Assembly (NCBI GenBank): GCA_963935595.1
Contig: OZ012545.1
Coordinates: 4,836,001-4,900,000, forward strand
Direction of reading: 5' to 3'
DNA: 64,000 nucleotides
Source of the DNA: Schoenobius gigantellus
Taxonomy: Eukaryota; Arthropoda; Insecta; Lepidoptera; Crambidae
Shown: positions 1 to 11,867 of the stretch, piece by piece
Numbering within the stretch: the first letter of the stretch is position 1
How the letters are laid out: each line of letters starts with the position of its first letter
Program-made: the position numbers and the translations under genes
Notes under the pieces: generated by a model
What the model was told of the DNA's origin: nothing
What the model saw: the letters and a program-made list of their open reading frames with translations, nothing else
Database searches by the model: none

Positions 1-190
1 AAACATAGTAGGGGCTAATCGCATTTAGTGAGTATTTTGCGAATTATCTTAAATATTTATCATTAGAAAGACCAAAGTAATATTTCATATTTTATTAATA
101 CTTGCTAAAAGTTTATGTGAATGCCTAAAATTTTTGAATGTTTTGAACATCACATAAACATGTCTGAAACATTTGGATATTTAGCAAACC

Positions 191-345
191 TGCCCCCGTA
201 GTACGTCCACCAAAACACGATATGATAAAGCGATTTATCGCGGTGAATTGTCAAAATACGACGAAACTCTATTGTATTTTGACAGTTCACCGCGATAAAC
301 CGCTTTATCATATCGTGTTTTGGTGGACGTGCTAGGGGGGCTGCT
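191..345. mobile_element. Foldback (MITE-like) element, near-perfect hairpin
   Basis: Two 57-bp arms (203-259 and 274-330) are inverted copies of each other with only two mismatches, separated by a 14-nt loop. The flanks (C-rich before, G-rich after) extend the symmetry weakly. No coding capacity. The high arm identity suggests a young non-autonomous DNA element or foldback; the superfamily is unknown. Confidence 0.7.
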
Positions 346-446
346 AGCTGAAAAATTTTTACAACAATAAATTCTGACTCGAGTGGGATTTTAACCTGTA
401 TCTTCAACATACCGTGTTGGCCATTGGATACTATTAAAAGAAATTG

Positions 447-484
447 AAAAAGAAATCAATACTCTACTGTATTGATTTCTTTTT
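447..484. repeat. Perfect 16-bp hairpin with 6-nt loop
   Basis: The arm AAAAAGAAATCAATAC (447-462) is exactly inverted at 469-484, with loop TCTACT. It is followed by the palindrome ACTTTGTACAAAGT and, near 520, by CGGTCTCATGAGACCG. Function unknown; it may be a scrap of a foldback element. Confidence 0.5.
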
Positions 485-499
485 GTACTTTGTACAAAG

Positions 500-1780
500 T
501 AGACTACCTGCCAGCTATCAACCGGTCTCATGAGACCGTTGCAACCTCACGCTATGTAAATTGATAAATACCCTCACGAAAGGAAATTTAAGAGTTATTA
601 CATTGCTTTTTACAGAATTAAAAATATGCTTTGGTTGTGTAATATATATTTTTTGTGATATGTATTTGTATTTTTTGTGAGCATAAAATCAACAATAGAT
701 TATAAAACCACAAGCATTCCTACGGAATCAGGATCTGTTTTTGGGTAAAATAAAAGAAATAAAACGCAACTAGACAACCTTTTATAAGCTAAATTACTAT
801 ATTAAAGTAACAAATAAATCAAACATGTTTCTCATTATAGCAACATGTTTTTTTACATACTTTGCACTCTGCGTGAACTTGTTTGGTTTTTTGAGCTAAA
901 AGCCCTTGATTTTTTAGTTTGGCATAGCAAGCAGTACATCTTTTTCGAATTAATGTACGGTTTATATTTCGCAGAATTTCTCGGAGACATAATTCATTGA
1001 ACTTAGCAAATAAAATAACAGTATCATTTTTATTTATTTATAATATGTTATTGTACTCGTAGTTTAGGTGAATGTTATTGAGCCTTTAAGAAAAGAAAAA
1101 TGATTGACGTTGGGTTTTTGCAAATTTTGTTGTATGGGGACAGTTAAGTTGCAAGACCCCTCTTATGTCGCTTGTGATAGCGACGACTCTCCTAATGCTT
1201 AAGTAAAGTTTGATGTGTTGCTGACTGTACCTAATATAAATCCCTGTCAAATAGATCAATTCGCTGTCCAAGTGAGGAGGCTGTTTGCCACATATCCACT
1301 ATACATACTCGTATGAGAAGTTGCAAATAAAATAGAAAAATGTTTTGCGTGACCGCTTTTACAGTCTTACAGTGTACATCGTATGAGTGCAGTCACCACG
1401 AAACTGCGCTCGTCACAAGGAAAGCGTAACGTAACTGGTTTGGTAGACAAACGTTTGTTTTAACTGGCAGCTTTGAGCTACATAACGGAATGTCGAAGCG
1501 ATATAAGGGTCGTTATGTTGTTTCACGTACAGCATTTGACAAGGTTCGGTGAACTTTAGAGCCATCTTGTTTTATTTTCTATTCGCAACGTGGAAGCTCT
1601 TCAAATCTGTTTCGCTGCAATTTTTTTCCAATAACAACAATATTGTTACTGGCAAGAAAATGTTTTTTTCGTCCTAAAAAGAATAAAATAACCTTCAGGC
1701 ATCTAAGATGACCGCAAGGGCCCACGTACCACGTACGTACATGCTTTCAGGTGCACTTTAAAATACAGACTAAAGTGTAT
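500..1780. other. No gene seen; AT-rich non-coding
   Basis: No convincing coding region. A block at about 1157-1240 resembles 27120-27205 (shared GACCCCTCTTATG and GTGTTGCT..ACTGTAC segments), so it is probably a dispersed repeat. Confidence 0.4.
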
Positions 1781-1787
1781 CTTTCAT

Positions 1788-1892
1788 CGTCCGTGCGCAA
1801 CGTCCGTCTGTGCGTGCCTGCGTGCGTGCAAGCGTGCGTGCGTGTGTGCGTCCATGCGTGCGAGCGTATGTGCGTTGTGTGTGTGTATGAGG
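1788..1892. repeat. GTGC-rich microsatellite-like tract
   Basis: Runs of GTGCGTGC / GTGTGTGT interspersed with CGTCC over about 100 bp, unlike the AT-rich surroundings. It could be a decayed simple repeat. An open frame across it has strongly biased composition and is not credible as protein. Confidence 0.55.
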
Positions 1893-2139
1893 GGGAGCGT
1901 GGAAGGAAGGTTGAGAAAACGTCATACCAAAGAACAAATTCTTATTTATTAATTAATTATTACACACACGTACATTATTGGTTAATAATATTTCTGTTAG
2001 AAATTTCTTCCTGCAGACCCGAGTCAGTGACTGTCTTATATCATCACTTACTCATCTCACTTTATCAGATACATTGCATTTGATGATGATGCAGAGTATG
2101 TAAGATAAATTCATCTGGATTATATCTATAGGTACTAAT

Positions 2140-2396
2140 ATTATAAAGCTGAAGAGTTTGTTTGTTTGTTTAGTCTAATGCGCTAATCTCGGGAACTACT
2201 GATTCAAATTGAAAAATTATTTTTGTGTGGATAGTCCATTTATCGAAGATATCGCTATAGGCTACATTATACCATCACGCTGCGACTAATAGGTGCTGAG
2301 CATCAATGAAAAATGTTGCAAAAACGGTAAAAAAATGTATGACATGTCGTTATTTTCCGACATCCACACGAACGAAGTCGCGGGCACAGCTAGTTT
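2140..2396 (+). mobile_element. Lepidopteran interspersed repeat (Helitron-like candidate) ending ..CACAGCTAGT
   Basis: Begins near TATAAAGCTGAAGAGTTTG and ends ACGAAGTCGCGGGCACAGCTAGT. The same sequence recurs at 28175-28410 (inverted) and 28865-29093. A CTAG-type 3' end and the absence of terminal inverted repeats and target duplications are compatible with small lepidopteran Helitron derivatives. That class assignment comes from memory of the family and was not verified. Confidence 0.6.
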
Positions 2397-2399
2397 CTA

Positions 2400-3465
2400 A
2401 CATATGTAACACAGCTGAGGGCCTGTTAATATTGCTGTTGCTGTGTTAATAAATACATGTTAATCTCACTTTTATCTTCCGCCTTATTATCACTTACTAT
2501 CAGTATAATGAATTCAAGATCTTTCTTGTCGTGTTAAGAAAAAAAAATTAAAATGTTTTTTATTATCGTGACTTTGTATTTTCTATAACAATTATTAATA
2601 GATTTCTGTAAGAATGTTAGAGGTTTCAATAAATCCAATATCTCGATTTATCTACGTCGCTAACATGTGCATTACTTATATTAAAATCGACTTATAGAAC
2701 TTAGTGATTCTGGAGAAAGTTCAACTACCAGTTCTTTGAGCTAAAGATTCCCCTGGGACCATAACATGAACTCCGAGAACTTAACTTCGCTTGAGTTTAC
2801 TTTAGCTTCATACTTCAAGTTGGTCTTACGTAAAGTAACTGGTTTAATGCATTTGATAACGTGTTGGTATAATGTGGCATACTTAAGTGATGAAGTTTCA
2901 AACTAACTTATTTATGACATGGTCGCTTGTATTGAAATATATGTGAATGTAAACCATTAATTGTATCTATTGCAGAATAATCATGAAATCACGACGATTA
3001 TAAAAATTCCGTCAACTTAGGATTTTTATGAATTTATTTAGCACTATAGCATTTTAAATTGTTATTGTGGCTAGCTGTTTTAATACTTCTCAGGTTATCG
3101 ATAAGCATTTGCTCGTTCGGCACACGCTTCCGGTCACCAGAGTAACTAAGGGGAATAAAAATGATTTTTCTACATCGCTTTAAAATTTTAATGCAAAAGC
3201 TAAACATTTCGACACGCTTATCTATCTTTAAAAGGTCATAAAACCACAGATTATTTGAAAGCACCTCTCATATCACCATAGTGTAGTGAGGAGCAGTAAA
3301 TATTAGTATTAGTAACAGGCAATATTTCTCAGATGATAAACATAAAATGGAGTCTACACTACTTATATGTAGGTACCAGCAAAATGTGGCACTCATTCCA
3401 TTCTCAATTGAATACTTTTTGATTTAGACTTTAAAACGAATAATATTTCTATTGTAACTAGTGTC
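2400..3465. other. No gene or recognised repeat
   Basis: AT-rich sequence without coding signal or inverted repeats that I could see. Confidence 0.35.
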
Positions 3466-3469
3466 AAAA

Positions 3470-3655
3470 TAAAAAAACCGGCCAAGTGCGAGTCGGACTC
3501 GCGCACCGAGGGTACCGTACAACATTATTAACAATATTTTAATTATATTCCTGAGAAAAAGGGTCTTGATAGACAGACAGACGGACGGACGGACAACAAA
3601 GTGATCCTATAAGGGTTCCGTTTTTTCCTTTCGAGGTACGGAACCCTAAAAAGTA
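3470..3655 (+). repeat. Dispersed lepidopteran repeat (GGCCAAGTGCGAGTCGGAC type)
   Basis: Starts at the AAACCGGCCAAGTGCGAG block, contains GACAGACAGACGGACGGACGGAC and ends with GGTACGGAACCCTAAAA. Decayed relatives lie at 7665-7780 (minus) and 30880-31000 (plus). This repeat is common across Lepidoptera; its origin class is uncertain. Confidence 0.6.
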
Positions 3656-3659
3656 GGTA

Positions 3660-4785
3660 GATTTAATATTATACTTTCGTTTGTCACGAATTTTTTAAAT
3701 GTGATTCCTTAATATGGCTTACCAAAAAAGTAATTGGATGGTTTGATAATTAATTTTTATACTCCGCGACTAACACAAATAGGATTCGGGAGTGTAAGAA
3801 CTAGAGAAGAAAAAATACAAATCTTAAAATAAATCTGTAGCTTCCAATTGATTAATAAAGGCTTTTTTCTTCTTTGATTAATTTTAATGCTAACAGAAAC
3901 GGAAGAAAAGGAAAAAAGATTTCCATTTTAACGTATGCACACACAAACGCACACATATAGCAGTACCAAGCATATAAGTTACACCGATGTACCTGCGCAG
4001 AAGTCTCATTTTCTGATTCTGAGCAAAATAGAATGAAATTCTGATTTTGGTGACTTGAAATCTTAACGTACACAGTAAAGTCTATATTTTAACGGTGTCA
4101 GCACTCGTTTTTTTTGGTGTTTAATTTATTTATTTATTTATTATGGAACAACAACAGCCAACTTATGTTATTGACTTACACTAAGTACATTATTTAAAAT
4201 AAATTAGGCCAAAACAGTCGTTCACAAATTATAACAATTTTAATATTATTATTAATAATTAAAACTAGACTTAACAAAATAATAATGAATAGATAATCAT
4301 GCCTATGCTTATTCAATCGGCTTTATGATGCTGTCCTCTGCGCAGCCGAATTTTGCCGATGCTACCTTTAAAAGTAGTCGTACTGTACCTGGGAAGACTA
4401 ACAAACATTCAGTTAAGAAGTTAGTCTACTGTCTCTGTCTATTGGCGTCACATATACGGACGCGTTCCGGTCGAGTAGGCCGGAAGTCCGGCACACGGGC
4501 GCGTCCGGCGCGGACAGCGGCGGGTCACTCGAGCTTTTTATGGGGTCGGGTTTGTTCGATTGAGTCCGATACGCGCTCACACTCATGTACACTAACCTTA
4601 ATGACGCTGATTGGATTTATTGTGTAAGCTTGGTGTACAACAGTAGTGGGATAATGCGAATTAAAAAACACATTTTTAATAAGACATGGATTGATCAAAG
4701 CCCATGCCATGGCGAGGTAGATAGGAAGGACGCGTCACGTCACACAGGATGCATTTAAGTTCGATGTGGTTAACTCTTTTAGAGT
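3660..4785. other. No gene; GC-rich patch at 4455-4560
   Basis: Mostly AT-rich with a (TTTA)n run near 4122-4143, perhaps a LINE 3' tail on the minus strand. A short GC-rich, CpG-bearing patch at about 4455-4560 stands out and could be a promoter-like island or repeat debris. The open frame across it shows no recognisable domain. Confidence 0.35.
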
Positions 4786-4789
4786 TAGC

Positions 4790-5065
4790 ACGAGCCTACC
4801 ATAACTAGTTATGTTAGGGCGTTTAGGCCTTAGTCAAACCATGCTGACTCAGGGCGGATTGGTTGACTTCACATACACCTTTTGAATTACTTCGCAGGTG
4901 TATACAGGTTTCCTCGCGATGTTTTCCTTCAGCGTAGGAGCGTCAGGTAAATATAGGTACATATGAAATTCGTGAAGCGAAAAACACATTGGTACATGGC
5001 AGGATAGATCGCGGGCCTCCCGATTTTACTCGGAGCACAGTCCAGTGCCGAGGCCACAGAACTCT
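4790..5065 (-). repeat. SINE-like lepidopteran repeat, copy 1
   Basis: Shares GGCGGATTGG..GACTTCACAT, TTCGCAGRTGTATRCAGG and GATGTTTTCCTTCA blocks, in order, with 7910-8170. Its far end (GGGCCTCCCGATTTTACTCGGAG) looks like a decayed tRNA-type head on the minus strand. Copies at two sites within 3 kb support a dispersed repeat. Confidence 0.55.
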
Positions 5066-5214
5066 CATCATTTGTATACATTTCCAACACGTCAATGTCA
5101 TACATTGTCGATATATAGCAGAGGCGCCCGTCACAAACATCGCCAGTACAAGGCAGTAGTCTCAAAATAAATTCAGAGGGCATAGTTAAAGTGACGTAAC
5201 CTCTTGCCATGATC

Positions 5215-6080
5215 GCTTAGAATTAGAACCGCATCGAGAGCAAGATGGCGCTATAACCTGCAATAGCATAGCGGTGTGTCGGTAATCATGGTAAGGGGTC
5301 GAATTGCAAATGTATGGGAATATTTTTATGAGACCACGTTACTTACTCTCATCATTTCTATATATTGCCAACTCGTCACTTCTATACATTGTCGATCTAT
5401 GCCAGAGGCGCCCGCGCCGGCGCACAGCACAGGATAAAAATATGTCGCTATTTGGTTGCGGTATTCTAATAGATTGAAGTTTATGTATGAAGAAAATGCC
5501 ATCAAACATTACATCCAACAGAACCTACCTATAAAACGCGAGCTTATGATGGATCAACTGGGAATTGGAGGGAAACTTAGTTACGATTGTGGTTGAAGAG
5601 GTGCTTACTTAGATTAATAAATATGCCTAGGTACACCTTTTCTGCACAAAATTACTTTTTAACTGGCACATAATCCGTATAATGACCAACTAGGCCACCG
5701 AGCTCTTACCAGCCCCGACGAAAATGTTAACTGTATTAATCTTTTTTATCTTTGCTAAGCCAAAATAGTCTTTATTCATTGTTAATAACTACGTATCAAA
5801 ATTTTTGATTTACCTATTCATCATTTATTAATTTTTTTAGCATTAAAAAAATGCTAAGTCACATATTATAAAAAGGAGCTATTATAGTTAAGAAAACAAG
5901 TGATATCTGTTTAAATATCACAATATCTATTGCTTCAGAATCCTTCGTCACACGAATACCAACTAATACTATTGAACCCAAAGATTTAAATCTCTGATTG
6001 AACCCAATTGAAGTTGTGTCCGAATAATCACAGCACCCGCTTCCACCAACAACCAAACAACACTACAATTCAGCCGCCGA
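5215..6080. other. No gene seen
   Basis: AT-rich. The phrase CTCTCATCATTTCTATATATTGCC near 5346 echoes one at about 5061, and CCAGAGGCGCCCG is shared with about 5120, suggesting a decayed local duplication (5040-5130 versus 5340-5415). Confidence 0.35.
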
Positions 6081-6082
6081 GG

Positions 6083-6228
6083 GAATGCGTTTTTGCCAGG
6101 TCCTGTCAGATTCTTATGTACACGGAATAAGGGGCATTTTCGGATTATCCAAAACGCAGCTCTCGAAAATGAACTCTAATCATATTATGCATAAGGAACT
6201 GACAGGCCCTGTCAAAAACGCATCCTCT
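6083..6228. mobile_element. MITE with ~40-bp imperfect terminal inverted repeats
   Basis: The left end (ATGCGTTTTTGCCAGGTCCT..) and the right end read in reverse (ATGCGTTTTTGACAGGGCCT..) pair over about 40 bp, including CTGTCAG..CTTATG. Internal sequence is about 65 bp. No coding capacity; superfamily and target duplication not resolved. Confidence 0.6.
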
Positions 6229-6518
6229 CCGCGACTGAGCCCTAGGGACATTCAATTAATATTTATGGCGGCACCCGCTGCTTCCCGCGTACGTACCTCA
6301 TAGAATCAAGTGCAACTCAAATGGACAGCGATTAGTTGATTAACTCGTATCACAGTTGATTCTCTTCACTGTGTTTGGAGACTTGAATATTATAACCAAC
6401 ATTGTAAACGGCGATTTGAAAGAGAATATTACAATTATGTTTTTTTTACACGCTTTTTTTATTTCCTGCTTGCTCTTCTCGTCAGGTGTAGAGTAAACTT
6501 TTCCCATTTCTAGGATTC

Positions 6519-7661
6519 CGCCCAACTAGCAAATTATGTGCTTATAATTATCTATAAGACAATTTTATTTTAAGCTTATAAGATACTTATAGTTTGTTAC
6601 AACCCTGGATTTGGGCACACTTATAGGAGCATTTGGTTTTATAACAATCGTATAATGAACTTACAGAATGTTATTAAGTTCTATCAGTTAGTTGTAATAG
6701 TATTAAAGAAGTATAATGAGTCTAATAATCATAGACACACAACCTTTATAAGTACGTTAACTTCTATAAGCGGCTCACATGATCTCCTTACTAAACAAAT
6801 CTTGTTTAAAATATGCTAGTAATATACTTCGTAATTGGTTATAAGTATATTTTCTAAAACTTGTCTTATGCGTTTATGTTTATCATTATGAGCAATCGTT
6901 GAAATTTAAATTAAAATAAGTACAGGATTCATTTAACATAACTTTAAATATTACCATTCATGACAGCATAGTTTATGAGAATGTCAATAGATAGGTATAG
7001 GGTGTGAAATCATTGGGAAGTAATATTCAATGTTGAGATATTATATGCTATTTTTATACTATTTTTAATGCGCCTCTATAAATCGAACGTTACACAATTG
7101 TTTAAATAAATTTATAAAAATATAATGTATTTAATATTCGCCATATTTAAAAAAGTTCTTGCCTGAGAGTGTGTTAGGACTGTTATAAGCATAAAAGCGC
7201 TTATTTAAATTTTAATAAGAACTATTTGCCTCCATTTTATATTTACTTTTATAATAGTTTTGATCTAGCCTATATATTCACAATTTTATTAAGAGCTCCC
7301 CTAAGTATGTAATAAAATCTATTACTCTCACTAAATGCTACTACAGGATCAGAAATTTTACAAAGACTATTAGTCTTGCTACATGCACATACGTCCTATA
7401 ACTGTCTTTTAACTTAGTTTTGTAGTAAACTATAAACCTTAGTCATAAGATCAAGTTACATTGAGTATAACATGATTTATAACTTAATCCTGTAGTGTAC
7501 CTACTATAAGCCGTAGTTTTAAGAACAAGTAATCTTGAGTATATCAAAGCCTGTCGAATGCTATTATAAGAATAGAAGTCTTTGCCAGTGCTGGTATAAG
7601 AGTGGTATTAGTCTTGATAGTCCTATAATTTTCATTATAGGACTTTTTTGCTAGTTGGGCG
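6519..7661. mobile_element. Candidate non-autonomous DNA transposon, TIR CGCCCAACTAGCAAA
   Basis: Fifteen identical bases occur inverted at 6519-6533 and 7647-7661. The interior is AT-rich, non-coding and studded with roughly twenty short CTTATA/TATAAG motifs in both orientations. An 11-bp hairpin (AGTCCTATAAT..ATTATAGGACT) sits just inside the right end. No clear target duplication. Repeated subterminal motifs are typical of transposase binding sites, but the family is not recognised. Confidence 0.5.
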
Positions 7662-7663
7662 TA

Positions 7664-7780
7664 TACCGAAATGAAAAACGGAACCCTAATCGAGTCACTC
7701 GGCTGTCCATCTGTTTCTCTATCAAGACCCTTTTTCCCAGAAACGCGTAGAGATATCAAATTTATATCAAATTCTTAATT
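7664..7780 (-). repeat. Decayed copy of the GGCCAAGTGCGAG repeat
   Basis: Reverse-strand match to the 3' half of 3470-3655: CGGAACCCTAAT, a long gap, then CTATCAAGACCCTTTTTC. It abuts the right end of the inverted-repeat element before it. Confidence 0.45.
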
Positions 7781-7909
7781 ACCGATATTTGACAATATTA
7801 ATCAAAACAATCGATTTTAATACAGTTAACCATAATGTCTTGTAGATATTTCATTTCATAGCATCAACATAACAGCTCATATACTTCCCCACCGAGGGTC
7901 TCGAGTCAA

Positions 7910-8170
7910 CCCTAAGTGAGGGTGTCTAGGCCTTAGTCAACCACGCTGGCCCAGTGCGGATTGGTCGACTTCACATTCACACACAACTTTGAATTTCTTC
8001 GCAGATGTATGCAGGTTGCTTCACGATGTTTTCCTTCATCGTAGGAGCGTCAAACAAATGTACAACATATGAAATTCGAAAAACGAAAAACACATTGATA
8101 CTTGGTGATCTCGAACTACGGACCTCCCGATTGGAAGGCATTGCCGAGTCCACAGCGCCACCGACGCTAT
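7910..8170 (-). repeat. SINE-like lepidopteran repeat, copy 2
   Basis: Same block order as 4790-5065. The end at 8110-8165, read on the minus strand, resembles a tRNA head (TGGCGCTGTGGACTCGGCAA.. then a B-box-like GTTCGA), supporting a tRNA-derived SINE oriented minus. Confidence 0.55.
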
Positions 8171-8214
8171 TTCATAACGGTGTGATTAAAACAAAAAATA
8201 CAATATAACGTTCA

Positions 8215-9105
8215 GGGGATCACGCACCGTACCACTACTTGTTGCTGCCTAATAAATATTTCCCTAGAAACCAACAATATGTCGGCCAATATCATATATT
8301 AGACGGGGAATTTGTGCGCAGAGATAAGTAATAAAAAGTTAATGAGATCTTTATGAGTTAGGAGTAACATTATTAGCGGTACATAATATTTCGGCGAAAC
8401 GGGATACAGAAAGGTAAAGGGGCCTTTTATTATTGAAAAACTGATTGATTTCGATTTCTTCGATACAGCTGAATGAGTTTTATCGAGCTTCGGTCTTTGC
8501 TGTGTACTACGAGTATATTACGGTCAATTAACGACGCATATTACTTTGACATGTCATTACAAGACTGTAACTACTACAGTTTTAGGGTGACCCAAACTAA
8601 ATTAAGGGGGAATGAACATTGACTATTGTCTGTCAGATCGAGGTATTTTTAAAAATTCGAATAATTTTTTTCCCTATTATCGTTATCGGTCGCGGTTTCG
8701 AGTAACTGGCAGTTGCACATTTCGAACCTTAAACCACCAATACCTACACGCTCCGTTTGTGTTTACATGTAGTAATTTAATGCAGACGTTGTTCGACAAA
8801 AGCTTAGTAATAGTTCAGTTAACTACGTTTAATATACACTTTTAAACTTACGCGTTGCATTTTAAATAACTAAATATGTACGGGATTTTTGGCTCCTACG
8901 TTTAATGTTTTATTCCAGGTAAGTTGCTGTGTAACCACGAGAAATACATCGCTGTTTTGTTTATTTTATGTAGCTTTAGCTATATAAAATTATCAAAAGG
9001 TATGTGTAAAATGGTAAAATATTTTTAAAATAATTAAAAATCTAATTAGAGAGTTGTAATTTAGGAATTGTTTGATAATCAAGAAACATGCATATACATG
9101 TAAAT
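8215..9105. other. No gene seen
   Basis: AT-rich sequence; short open frames show no domain. Nothing supported. Confidence 0.35.
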
Positions 9106-9345
9106 AATATTTTTTTTTTTATTTTAGCCAAAGGACACCCACTGTTAGAAATTAGCATGCCTAAGGATCTCCAAACCCATTTGTCCTATGCTTCTCGCGT
9201 CCAGTGACTTCCCGCGACCTTTACCAGATCATCGGTCCAGCTCTTAAGGGGCTTACCAATGCTGTCTCTCCGTAGGAGGCAGCCATTCGGGGACCTTTCC
9301 GCCCCAACGGCCGTCAGTTCTGCGAGCGACGTGTCCTGTAGGGTT
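9106..9345 (-). pseudogene. 3' end of an RTE/BovB-like LINE
   Basis: On the minus strand the sequence reads in pieces as WTDDLVKVAGSHWTREA, then a stop, then KWVWRSLGM. This matches the conserved C-terminus of RTE-type ORF2 proteins (the R-W-T-D-D-L..K-V-A-G..W box followed by W-R-S-L-G). It ends next to a T-run at 9109-9122 that represents the A-rich 3' tail. Only the tail is present, so it is a 5'-truncated dead copy. Confidence 0.6.
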
Positions 9346-9870
9346 ACTGTTGAACCAAATCCAATCGATCGGCATTGAGATTGTAATTTTTCGTATGCTT
9401 ATTTAACAACACTAGCGACAAAGTGGATCCGTATTTTGAGAAAACTAGATAGCACCGAGTTTGGTTCACTCAAAATCACCACAATACGGTTCCAATTTTG
9501 TGCCAATGTGGAAAATCAAGCGTACAAAAATCACAATCTCAATGTCGATCGCTTGGGAATGGTTCAAGAGTAGGCTTACTGCCCACTGCCGCTTAAGCTT
9601 CGCTCGCGCATATGCAAAAAGTCACAATATGTAAATGTCTCAGGAATGTCATGTGTTACAGCGCATGAGTGAAGTCATGTCAGTGATAGCTCACGGTGTG
9701 AAAGGGGCACTATTAGAACTCTGATTCTCATAGACCTCTGTGGTGGTAAATAAGAGCTTGCCACCTAATGTTAATAGGTTACCGCAGCCTTTGGACGCTT
9801 GCGAAACTGGGGGATCGCTTGAGAATTGCTAACCCTAATTTTCTGGGTCTCCAACTCGTAATCGGCTCAG

Positions 9871-10050
9871 CAGGCCTATTCGCTAACTACGGTTGGTAAC
9901 TAGAACTGTCATTTTTGAAAGGAACTTTATATCCATTACTGGTTTAATGATCTTATGTGTTACGGAAGCGTTCATGATAGCAGCAATGGATGTTAAGTTC
10001 CTTTCAAAAATGACAGTTCTAGTGAGCAACCGTAGTTAGCGAATAGGCCG
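9871..10050. mobile_element. MITE/foldback with ~65-bp arms
   Basis: GGCCTATTCGCTAACTACGG at 9873 is inverted at the right end (10030-10049), and the match continues inward through CTAGAACTGTCATTTTTG and GAAAGGAACTT to ATCCAT. A roughly 50-nt centre separates the arms. Few mismatches; no ORF. Confidence 0.65.
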
Positions 10051-10054
10051 GCTG

Positions 10055-11265
10055 GCCTCATGTGCCCTTAAGGCGCTACATCGAAAATGAATCAAACAAT
10101 GGGAGGCGTGGTCTATACGTAAACGCGGGGCGCCCCCCGTGCTCAAGTAGCTAGTCTTTATATCTATGGCATCAAAGTCGTGAATGCACTGCGCCCGCAT
10201 GCAATCAGGTCGCTTAGAAATTATCGACGTAAGCGACAAAATACAAATTATTTTATAAAAAAATAACTATAATGATTAGAAAAAAATGCTTTTACACGAT
10301 TCTAAATAATGATGATATCTACTTATTTATGGAACTTTTTAATGAATACCTAATACCGTTTACTAATAATCCTGAATTTTCTTATTTTTAAGAGGTAATT
10401 TAAAAAATAAAATGTATCGAGGCAAAATCTTTAAATCGCGTTTCCGATTTTTGGCGTTTCTAGCTAAAGATATAAGGAAACACATATTTAAGTTTCAGAT
10501 CTGTAAAATCTCTCAGTGACCTATGACATTACATTAAAAATAACCAATTTTTTCGACATAGCCCCTTAAGCAACGGTAACCAGTTATGGCGCTTAGTTGG
10601 GACAGTAACATAAATTCGTTAAAAAACGAATTTTTTCTAAATATTATACGAAATATCAAAAGATTTTGCTACACTCCACAAGGCTGTGATTGAAATAATA
10701 TTAAAGTTTATTAGAAAGTGAGCCAAATATGCCTCGAGTCTTATGCTCGAAACCAAATTGCTCAATGAGCTTTACACGTTAAATCTAGAACTGTCTTTTT
10801 TAAAAATACGGTGAACGATATTTAAGGCGGTTGTTTTACTTTTTTATTTATTCCAACAATATTAAATTTGAAACGCGAGAATTTTCAACCCGAATATTTT
10901 CTCACAAAATCCCCCCACGCGCTCTCACTCACATTCATAGGATAAGTGCAGCGCGATCGATCCACGGTCATTGGCATTACTAACCCCTGAACATCACAAG
11001 TGGGTTGTCTGTTTGCCACCCATGTAGCAAAAACAAGACGACCAATAAATTAAGTTATACTTAAATCAAGCAATAAAACATAACAAGTCAATTACAGTCC
11101 CCGAATCAGTACTATTTGGCACGTCCAATAGCGCCGAATGCATTTTACATTTTTGACTGTTATCGCCAAGCACTCCGGAATTTAAATAGGACGTGATAAT
11201 GTGTGAGACAGGATCAACAAATCACCTCTCCCGGGTTCGCAATAAGGTTCAAATTCGAGGTACTG
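10055..11265. other. No gene seen
   Basis: AT-rich non-coding sequence. I could not support any feature here. Confidence 0.35.
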
Positions 11266-11269
11266 GTAA

Positions 11270-11510
11270 AAAACGACTTCCGATTACAATATTCGCATAC
11301 GAAAGTGGCCCGATGCAAATTAGCCGAGTTCGAGCATAGTTAAACGCTGCTAAGCGATATCGCCCGGAAGGAGGTGCCAAGTAGACGCTCGCTCGTTGGG
11401 CAATTCGATACATACGAGGCTGTGTGCCAGCGCACCAATGTTATGGACGTAGTTCGCAGATTCAGCAAACTGAAATAGATGTGGCTGGCGAAGAAATATA
11501 TAGAAACTAA
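11270..11510 (+). pseudogene. Decayed RTE-like LINE ORF2 C-terminal fragment
   Basis: The plus strand contains RTNVMDVVRRFSKLK, a stop, then MWLAKKYIE. This resembles the late ORF2 segment of lepidopteran RTE-like LINEs (R-T-x-V-x-D-V..R-x-x-x-L-K-W-x-W-x-G). The upstream part is too decayed to align by eye. A neighbouring repeat begins at about 11505. Confidence 0.45.
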
Positions 11511-11765
11511 CTGTGCCCGCCAACTACGTTTCGCCTTAAAGGACTTCAACGTTTTCTTAGTTATATCTATACTAATACAAATTTCCAACCCCCTTTTTAC
11601 CCCCTTAGGGATGGAGTTTCGTAAAATCCGATGTCTACACCCTATAAGGAACCTATCTGACAAATTTCAAGTTTGTAGGTGTTATAGTTTCTGAGATTTC
11701 GTGATTAATCAGTGAGTGGTATTTCGCTTTTATTTCTCGTATATAGATAGCTCTGATCTTAAGGG
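11505..11765 (-). repeat. Lepidopteran interspersed repeat (GTGCCCGC..TTCGCC type)
   Basis: Begins AACTGTGCCCGCCAACTACG and continues with CCAACCCCCTTTTTACCCCC and CAAATTTCAAGTTTGTAGG, a common lepidopteran repeat body. It carries the inverted form of the GGGCACAGCTAGT end seen elsewhere in the window. Confidence 0.5.
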
Positions 11766-11867
11766 CTTGTGGAAAATAGGTTGGCTCGTTGGTTGGTTCC
11801 GATTATTTTCAACAATGAATCTGATATTTGCCAGTTAACCACATCCTTGCTTTAGTGATTGAGACCA

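Noticed and set aside
1751..2083. 110-codon open frame
   Set aside because: Cys/Val/Arg-rich peptide generated by the GTGC simple repeat.
4325..4627. 100-codon open frame in a GC-rich patch as a host gene
   Set aside because: No domain, composition-driven residues, and no splice or conservation evidence.
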